Below, piece after piece: positions 58,927 through 64,000 of a DNA stretch of 64,000 bases. Within the stretch, counting starts at the first letter, position 1. Each line of letters starts with the position of its first letter. Source of the DNA: UMGS1002 sp964570825 (lineage in GTDB: Bacteria; Bacillota; Clostridia; Oscillospirales; CAG-272); the NCBI GenBank assembly GCA_964570825.1, contig CAZMZJ010000004.1, positions 90,206 to 154,205 of the forward strand. Direction: 5' to 3'. The translations under genes were made by a program, and so were the position numbers. The notes beneath the pieces are model-generated. The model searched no databases, was not told the DNA's origin, and worked only from the letters and a program-made list of their open reading frames with translations.

Positions 58927-59391
58927 TTGAACAGATTTATAATCCTGTCTGCCGTAATCATGCTTCTGCTGCTTATATTAGTCGGGTGCAGGCGCTATGA
59001 GCAGTCGCCTGAAGCTGATACTGCAGCCGAGCAGACGACCGCTGCCGAAACATCGTATATTGAATACATTATGTCGAATACGAAAAATTATCCGCACCTT
59101 ACAAAAGACGAGTTTATTTCTGCCGCCGAGGGCAAAACCGAACTTACATTTCACGACTTGCCTGCGGAAAAAGCCTGTGTGCTTGCCTCTGACATGAGTT
59201 ACGAGTATTTCATAATCGAAGATAAATTCCTTCTTATCATAGGAGATGAGTCGATGTTTGCGGAAAGCAATCATCAGGCAGACACGGAAGGGTATTGCTG
59301 CATACTCGGATATTTCGAGAACGGCGTTTTGTCTGACTCGATAACAACTGTTTCAAGATTCGCCGACTTTATCCGCCTATACACGGACTGA
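58927..59391 (+). CDS. Small lipoprotein of unknown function
   Basis: A 154-aa product with a short N-terminus, a hydrophobic stretch (ILSAVIMLLLLIL) and the lipobox LVGC, then an acidic Ala/Thr/Glu-rich linker and a globular C-terminal domain (YPHLTKDEFISAAEGKTELTF to DFIRLYTD). The start is TTG at 58927 with GAGGAG upstream at a longish 12 nt. It is the last gene before a terminator. No family recognised. Confidence 0.65.
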   Translation: MNRFIILSAVIMLLLLILVGCRRYEQSPEADTAAEQTTAAETSYIEYIMSNTKNYPHLTKDEFISAAEGKTELTFHDLPAEKACVLASDMSYEYFIIEDKFLLIIGDESMFAESNHQADTEGYCCILGYFENGVLSDSITTVSRFADFIRLYTD

Positions 59392-59399
59392 CATTATAT

Positions 59400-59450
59400 A
59401 AAAAATCCTCCGCAACAGCTTTTTGAACTGTTTGTCCGGAGGATTTTTTT
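59400..59450. terminator. Terminator after the small lipoprotein gene
   Basis: AAAATCCTCCG and CGGAGGATTTT arms with an inner CAACAG/CTGTTTG pairing, followed by TTTTATTTAT. It can serve the converging thioredoxin gene too. Confidence 0.85.
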
Positions 59451-59477
59451 ATTTATCTGCTTTAGGCGGAGGAATTT

Positions 59478-59786
59478 TCATAGGCCGAGAGCTTTCAGCA
59501 GTCTTTCCTTGTCGCGGTATCCGACCGACGTGGCGGCCGGCTGACCGTTCTTAATCAGTATTACTGTCGGGATGCTGTTGATGCCGAATTTATCGGCAAG
59601 CTCTGGCTCGTCGTCAACATTCACTTTTCCGACTTTAATGTCTGTTCTTTCGCCCGCAATTTCCTCAACAACAGGAGCGAGCATCCGGCAGGGGCCGCAC
59701 CATGACGCCCAGAAGTCGATAAGGACAGGTTTTGGGGATTTGAGGACTTCGGTGTCAAAATTATTTTTTGTTATTGTTATTTCCAT
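59478..59786 (-). CDS. trxA: Thioredoxin
   Basis: A 102-aa thioredoxin with VLIDFWASWCGPCRMLAP (CGPC redox site), DIKVGKVNVDDEPELADKFGI and the cis-proline loop SIPTVILIKNGQ. It reduces protein disulfides. The ATG at 59786 has AAGGA upstream; a longer frame to 60059 overlaps the upstream gene and is rejected. It follows an FTR-like gene by about 80 bp, which suggests how it is reduced. Confidence 0.93.
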   Translation of the reverse strand: MEITITKNNFDTEVLKSPKPVLIDFWASWCGPCRMLAPVVEEIAGERTDIKVGKVNVDDEPELADKFGINSIPTVILIKNGQPAATSVGYRDKERLLKALGL

Positions 59787-59865
59787 AATTATTATTCCTT
59801 TCTTGCTGAAATTATTGCGCATTAAACTTAAGCGCCTTTTCTGTCTGTTTGTCTTGCCTTGTGTG

Positions 59866-60078
59866 TCAGCTTTTCTTGGGTTCGTTGTATTTGTAGTAGA
59901 GCATACAATGGCAGAAGCCCTCAAAATTAGGGTCTGCAATCTGTTCGCGGAATTCACGGCACATGCATTTGAAGTCTTCGGTCCGTTCCCTGCGGCAGGG
60001 GCAGTATCCTCCGGTTTTCTTAAGTCCTTCTCGGATTGTCGCGACAATTTCCTTATCATCGTTTAATTTGACCGGCAT
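59866..60078 (-). CDS. Ferredoxin-thioredoxin reductase catalytic-chain-like protein
   Basis: A 70-aa protein with the cysteine order of the FTR catalytic chain: CPC near residue 26, CMC near residue 38 and CHC near residue 57. These cysteines hold a 4Fe-4S cluster next to a redox disulfide. FTR passes electrons from ferredoxin to thioredoxin. It is shorter than the chloroplast chain (about 110 aa). Its place directly upstream of trxA in one unit supports the role. AGGAAG precedes the ATG. Confidence 0.8.
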   Translation of the reverse strand: MPVKLNDDKEIVATIREGLKKTGGYCPCRRERTEDFKCMCREFREQIADPNFEGFCHCMLYYKYNEPKKS

Positions 60079-60255
60079 AATATCGCTTCCTTTCTTAAAT
60101 TATTGTCAGATTGTTTTTTTTGATGCACACCGCAGAATTTTTTATCGCTGTATTAGACCTATGATTTTAATGTTGCAGGTTTGATCTTAGTCCGTTTTCC
60201 GCGGTACAGGCATATTATAACCCGCTCCGCGCAGTTTGTATGTGATAATGTCACT

Positions 60256-61071
60256 TTAAGCAGTTATTACTGTCATTCCGCCTTCGCGCAGCCTTGCGCA
60301 AAGATCCTCCGGCATGGCTTTGTCTGTAACAAGGCAGTTAATATTTGACAGCGCCGAAAAGCTGACGACAGAATTGCTGCCGAGCTTTGACGAGTCGACA
60401 AGCAGAATTTTATACGCCGAGTTCTGGAGCGCGAGCTGGTTGATTCGCGCAGTTCCGAAATCCGCGGCGAGCACTCCGGCGTCTTCTGAAAAGCCGTCGG
60501 CTCCTATGAAGCACTTTGTGAATCTGAGCTTTTTAATCGCCTCCTCGGTGAGGTAACCGAAGAAATCCCGCTTTCCTTCGCGGTATTCGCCGCCTATCAT
60601 ATGAACCTTCATATGCTTTTTAAGCATTTCGAGATTCGCGAGCGAGTGAGTAAACAGCGTAACGTCGCTGTACCTTTTATGCAGTTCGTCATACAGCCGT
60701 GTCGAAACGTCGCGAGCTTCGGTGAACATACGATCAATTTCGGCGGAGAGCGCCATAACAGTGGTTCCCGAGTCGAGAAATATTATGTCGCCTGCCTTTA
60801 TAAGCTGTTCTGCTGCATGTCCGATGCGCACCTTTTCATCGGCGTTTTTCAGCCTTGCGGGCTCGAAATACGAGCCGCCCATTGTGGCGTCGTTATAGCA
60901 TATTCCTCCGTAAACCCGTATGGCGGCGCCTTCATTCTCAAGCTGCGTAAAAAGGCGGCGTACTGTTGACTCTGAAACGTCAAGGGTTTTCATGGCTTTC
61001 TCAATAGAAAGCTTTTTGGATGTCCGCAGTATCTGCATCACGGTCTGTTTTCTCAGTTCGCTATGCTTCAT
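60256..61071 (-). CDS. DeoR/GlpR family transcriptional regulator
   Basis: A 271-aa regulator. The N-terminal winged helix is MKHSELRKQTVMQILRTSKKLSIEKAMKTLDVSESTVRRLFTQLENEG. The C-terminal DeoRC domain has GDIIFLDSGTTVMALSAEI, VTLFTHSLANLEML and KCFIGADGFSEDAGV, which bind a sugar phosphate. The start at 61071 has AGGGTGG upstream. It stands without neighbouring sugar genes, so its targets are elsewhere or it has lost them. Confidence 0.88.
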   Translation of the reverse strand: MKHSELRKQTVMQILRTSKKLSIEKAMKTLDVSESTVRRLFTQLENEGAAIRVYGGICYNDATMGGSYFEPARLKNADEKVRIGHAAEQLIKAGDIIFLDSGTTVMALSAEIDRMFTEARDVSTRLYDELHKRYSDVTLFTHSLANLEMLKKHMKVHMIGGEYREGKRDFFGYLTEEAIKKLRFTKCFIGADGFSEDAGVLAADFGTARINQLALQNSAYKILLVDSSKLGSNSVVSFSALSNINCLVTDKAMPEDLCARLREGGMTVITA

Positions 61072-61319
61072 ATCACAAAACCACCCTAAAAATGTAAAAA
61101 AATATCTATAAATGTTCATTTCAATTATATCACCAGCCTGTCAGCATGTCAATATGTATGAAAGGCATAATGACGGCAGCAGTCATAATACTGTCAGATA
61201 TCAATATCCGAAGGCTTCATATTTCCGAATTAGTGAACGTATCTTTCAACCTTTCATGCTGAAATCAATATATTTCACCGCGCGCATGCTCAATTTTGTT
61301 AAAATCTGATACGCATGCG

Positions 61320-61347
61320 TTAAAAGTATAAATGAATGTGATATAAT
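61320..61347 (+). promoter_or_regulatory. Promoter region of copA
   Basis: TTAAAA and TATAAT with a 16-bp spacer, 73 nt before the copA ATG. Just upstream two GCATGC palindromes (about 61284 and 61313) stand 30 bp apart, possible repressor sites. The rest of 61072-61319 is AT-rich with no gene seen. Confidence 0.5.
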
Positions 61348-61419
61348 TACAGATGAATCATAAATTCCAAAGTATAATTATATCGTATTTATTTGAATCA
61401 GTCGATGGGTGGTGGTAAA

Positions 61420-63690
61420 ATGAAAAAAATCAGATACAACATCAAGGGTATGAGCTGCGCCTCATGCGTCGCGCATGTTGAACATGCCGCGGCGAAAATT
61501 GCCGGCAAGGAAAATGTAAACGTAAGCCTCCTCACAAATACCCTGACGGTCACCGCCGGAGATGACGCAAAGGAGGACAAGCTGTTCGCCTCCCTAAACC
61601 GCGCAATTAAAGCTGCAGGATATTCAATATCGCGACAGGAAGACGGTGCGCCCGAACAGAAGACCGGGTATGGTGCGCTGATATGGTCGGCTGCGCTTAC
61701 TCTTTTACTCATGTATGTTTCGATGGGGCATATGATCGGCCTGCCGCTGCCGGCGTTTATCGCGGAAAGTCCGATTATTTTCTCGTTGTTTCAGTTAATT
61801 ATTACGATACCGGTCATTGTAATCAATTTTCATTTTTTCCGCGACGGCATTAAATCTCTTTTCAGGCTTGTTCCGAATATGGATTCGCTTATTGCGCTCG
61901 GCTCGGGCGCTGCGTTTATTTACGGAACAGCGGCGGTTGCGTTAATTGCTTATGGTATAATTGTAGGAGATACTGAACTTGCACGCGGCTTTGCCCATGA
62001 TTTATATTTTGAGTCGGCAGCGGCCATACTGACTCTTGTAACGCTTGGGAAAACACTTGAAGGACGTGCCAAAGACAAGGCGGCCGTAGCGGTCAAAAAG
62101 CTGGCAGGCCTGATGCCGGATACGGCAGATGTCGAGCGCGACGGAAATGTGGCGACAGTTCCGCTGTCCGAGGTAAAACCCGGAGATATTGTTGTTGTAA
62201 AAGAAGGTTGCGCAATTCCGGTGGACGGAGTTGTTATTTCGGGCAGCGGCGCGGTTGACGAGTCGGCTCTCACCGGCGAGAGCGTGCCTGTGGAAAAGTC
62301 GGAGGGCGGCAGGGTAAATACGGCTTGCGTGTTGCGCAGCGGTTATCTGACAGTTAAAACAGAGAAAACCGGACAAGATACGGCGCTTTACCGCATTATC
62401 AGATTACTTGATGACGCGGCGTCGTCAAAAGCTCCAGTGTCCCGGCTTGCCGACAAAATAAGCGCGATATTCGTGCCGGTTGTCATGGCAATAGCAGTCC
62501 TTACGGCTGCGGTATGGCTGATAGCCGGAGGAGGTGTGGGAGCGGCGCTCAGAAGCGCTGTCGCGGTGCTTGTCATCTCCTGCCCGTGCGCCCTGGGACT
62601 TGCAACACCGACCGCCATTATGGTCGGAACCGGGCGCGGAGCTGAGAACGGAATCCTGATTAAAAGCGCCGAGGCCCTTGAAAAACTGCATTTGGTAAAA
62701 TACTTTTTTACTGATAAAACCGGAACTCTAACCGAAGGCAGACCTGTTGTGACAGACATAATAACGTTTGGCGCTGAAGCTGAAGATGTGCTTGAAAAGG
62801 CATATGCTGCCGAATCGCTTTCGTCACATCCGCTGGCATCGGCAATTGTCCGCGAAGCGGAGGCGAAAGGAATAAAGAAACCGGATGCGGCAGATTATCA
62901 GTCAGTAAGAGGTATGGGCATCAGCGTTGACATCGAAGGAACAAGGGTGTTTGTCGGGAAGCCGGATTACCTTGCCGTTAACGGAATTAAGGACGGCGGT
63001 TCTTATGATGTGCTTGCCGCCGTTGAGAAACTCGAGAGCGAGGGCAAGACGGCAGTGTGCGTTGCTTACGGCGAAAGGACGCTCGGAGCAATCGGAATTG
63101 CCGACAGGTTAAGAGAAGACAGCGCCGAAGCTGCCGCCGAACTCAAGCGGCGCGGAATACAGATTATTATGCTTACCGGAGATAATGTCCGCACTGCGGC
63201 TGCAATCGCTGAAAAAGCAGGAATCGGGAGTTTTTTTGCGGGGCTGCTTCCGGAGGAAAAGGAGAGAATTATCAAGGAGCATTCATCTTCAGGCGTTACT
63301 GCGATGGCAGGAGACGGGATTAACGACTCGCCGGCGCTGGCAGCTGCGGATATAGGTATCGCCGTCGGGGCGGGCACAGAGATAGCAATTGACTGTGCCG
63401 ACGTCGTGCTGTCCGAGAATTCATTGAGCGACGCGGTCACCGCCATAAGCCTTTCGCAGGCTACCATGAGAGTTATAAGAGAAAATCTTTTCTGGGCGTT
63501 AATATACAACACGATCTGCATACCAGTCGCCGCCGGGGTACTATATCCGGCTTTCGGAATCTCGCTTTCGCCCATGATTGCGGCGGCGGCAATGAGTCTT
63601 TCGTCTGTATGTGTTGTGCTGAATTCATTAAGGCTAAGAAAAATGAAAATATATAAAAAAGGAACAAAAAGCCGGCAGGCGCCGGCATAA
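61420..63690 (+). CDS. copA: Copper-exporting P-type ATPase
   Basis: A 756-aa P1B-type ATPase for Cu(I) export. One N-terminal HMA domain has GMSCASC. The membrane metal site is ISCPCALGLATP (CPC). The phosphorylation site is FFTDKTGTLTEG, with TGES, SSHPLASAI (the HP motif) and TGDN, and GDGINDSPALAAAD at the hinge. The start at 61420 is chosen over 61393 because the upstream codons contain the ribosome-site-like GGTGGTGG. It is followed by a CopZ-like gene. Confidence 0.95.
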   Translation: MKKIRYNIKGMSCASCVAHVEHAAAKIAGKENVNVSLLTNTLTVTAGDDAKEDKLFASLNRAIKAAGYSISRQEDGAPEQKTGYGALIWSAALTLLLMYVSMGHMIGLPLPAFIAESPIIFSLFQLIITIPVIVINFHFFRDGIKSLFRLVPNMDSLIALGSGAAFIYGTAAVALIAYGIIVGDTELARGFAHDLYFESAAAILTLVTLGKTLEGRAKDKAAVAVKKLAGLMPDTADVERDGNVATVPLSEVKPGDIVVVKEGCAIPVDGVVISGSGAVDESALTGESVPVEKSEGGRVNTACVLRSGYLTVKTEKTGQDTALYRIIRLLDDAASSKAPVSRLADKISAIFVPVVMAIAVLTAAVWLIAGGGVGAALRSAVAVLVISCPCALGLATPTAIMVGTGRGAENGILIKSAEALEKLHLVKYFFTDKTGTLTEGRPVVTDIITFGAEAEDVLEKAYAAESLSSHPLASAIVREAEAKGIKKPDAADYQSVRGMGISVDIEGTRVFVGKPDYLAVNGIKDGGSYDVLAAVEKLESEGKTAVCVAYGERTLGAIGIADRLREDSAEAAAELKRRGIQIIMLTGDNVRTAAAIAEKAGIGSFFAGLLPEEKERIIKEHSSSGVTAMAGDGINDSPALAAADIGIAVGAGTEIAIDCADVVLSENSLSDAVTAISLSQATMRVIRENLFWALIYNTICIPVAAGVLYPAFGISLSPMIAAAAMSLSSVCVVLNSLRLRKMKIYKKGTKSRQAPA

Positions 63691-63715
63691 AACAGGAGGA
63701 TAAAGGAATAAAAAT

Positions 63716-63928
63716 ATGTTTGGGAAAATAGTTGATTTTGAATTTCCCGTAGAGGGAATGACGTGCAGCCACTGCAAAATGTCGGTTGAGAAGGCGCTTA
63801 AAATGGTTAAAGGCGTTAAGTCTGCAGAGGCGGATCTCGATAAGAAGCTGGTCAGGGTCAGGGCAGACAGTGGAGTTTATCTTGACAGTCTGAAAGAAGC
63901 GGTAAGAAACGCAGGTTACAAGGCATAA
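63716..63928 (+). CDS. copZ: CopZ-like copper chaperone (HMA domain)
   Basis: A 70-aa heavy-metal-associated domain with GMTCSHCKMSVEKAL, which binds Cu(I) through two cysteines and hands it to CopA. It lies 25 bp after copA with AGGAGG upstream of the region. No CsoR or CopY gene is in the window, so the regulator is elsewhere. Confidence 0.92.
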   Translation: MFGKIVDFEFPVEGMTCSHCKMSVEKALKMVKGVKSAEADLDKKLVRVRADSGVYLDSLKEAVRNAGYKA

Positions 63929-63929
63929 A

Positions 63930-63965
63930 CAAACGGCCTCCCCTTAGGAGGCCGTTTGCGTTTAC
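63930..63965. terminator. Terminator after copZ
   Basis: CAAACGGCCTCC and GGAGGCCGTTTG form a 12-bp perfect stem with a 5-nt loop, followed by CGTTT. The minus side is also T-rich, so it may serve a converging gene. Confidence 0.85.
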
Positions 63966-63967
63966 AG

Positions 63968-64000
63968 TTAACTCAGCTGCTTCTGGAAAGCGGCGACGAT
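63968..64000 (-). CDS. Possible 3' end of a leftward gene (cut by the window edge)
   Basis: On the minus strand the last 30 bases read IVAAFQKQLS and then TAA at 63970-63968. The adjacent bidirectional terminator supports a converging gene, but ten codons are too few to name it. Confidence 0.3.
   Translation of the reverse strand: MVAAFQKQLS

Noticed and set aside
1..64000. CRISPR arrays, rRNA genes, replication origin
   Set aside because: Searched by eye for regularly spaced repeats, rRNA cores and DnaA-box clusters; none seen.

Overview
The window looks like a draft chromosome segment (one 100-N scaffold gap) from an anaerobic, spore-forming Bacillota of class Clostridia. The support is the cotJABC spore-coat operon, HPr kinase, RNase M5, FakA/DegV fatty-acid kinase proteins, FeoAB with its small Cys-rich partner, a ferredoxin-thioredoxin-reductase-like protein, strong GGAGG ribosome sites and AT-rich promoters in a moderately GC-rich genome. 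No genus can be named from the sequence alone.

Layout. 1-1 kb: the end of a phage-type capsid gene and a companion gene. 1.1-7.6 kb: housekeeping genes (hprK, a PrsA-like lipoprotein, a U32 tRNA-modification protein, uppP, rnmV, tRNA-Glu). 7.7-13.2 kb: small membrane and hypothetical proteins, an ABC-FtsX exporter, and a collagen-like lipoprotein interrupted by the assembly gap. 13.4-16 kb: feoA-feoB-Cys-rich operon behind twin DtxR-type operators. 16-24.5 kb: PHP protein, a multi-domain c-di-GMP enzyme, a YitT protein, gpsA and a sialidase-like protein. 24.5-32 kb: a sugar-metabolism block (ROK kinase, phosphomannose-isomerase-like protein, DJ-1/PfpI protein, fucose-isomerase-like protein, RpiR regulator, GH39-like hydrolase). 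32-37.2 kb: cotJABC, fakB-fakA and an ECF sigma/anti-sigma pair.

37.4-45.6 kb is one leftward operon for the whole common aromatic pathway and its Phe and Tyr branches: DAHP synthase, tyrA, aroB, aroA, aroC, pheA, an aroE-aroK fusion and aroQ. Its leader carries a consensus promoter, a 20-residue open reading frame with a run of Tyr, Phe and Trp codons, and an intrinsic terminator. This is a transcription attenuator that appears able to sense all three aromatic amino acids. Immediately upstream, 27-bp perfect inverted repeats enclose a FimB-size tyrosine recombinase and an outward-pointing promoter. This has the form of an invertible promoter switch between the aromatic operon and an HD-GYP c-di-GMP phosphodiesterase gene. 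These two linked structures are the main discovery candidates.

47.6-64 kb: a yybP-ykoY Mn riboswitch with mntP, a GH109-like protein, an rRNA methyltransferase, a Crp/Fnr regulator, a tyrosine phosphatase, a NiCo (czcD) riboswitch with a CDF metal exporter, a GtrA/oxidoreductase/GT-C cell-surface glycan operon, thioredoxin with an FTR-like protein, a DeoR regulator, and a copper ATPase with a CopZ-like chaperone. Metal homeostasis recurs: Fe, Mn, Ni/Co and Cu systems each have their own locus, and riboswitches or operators are visible for the first three. Functions are assigned from motifs and family knowledge; no database search was run.
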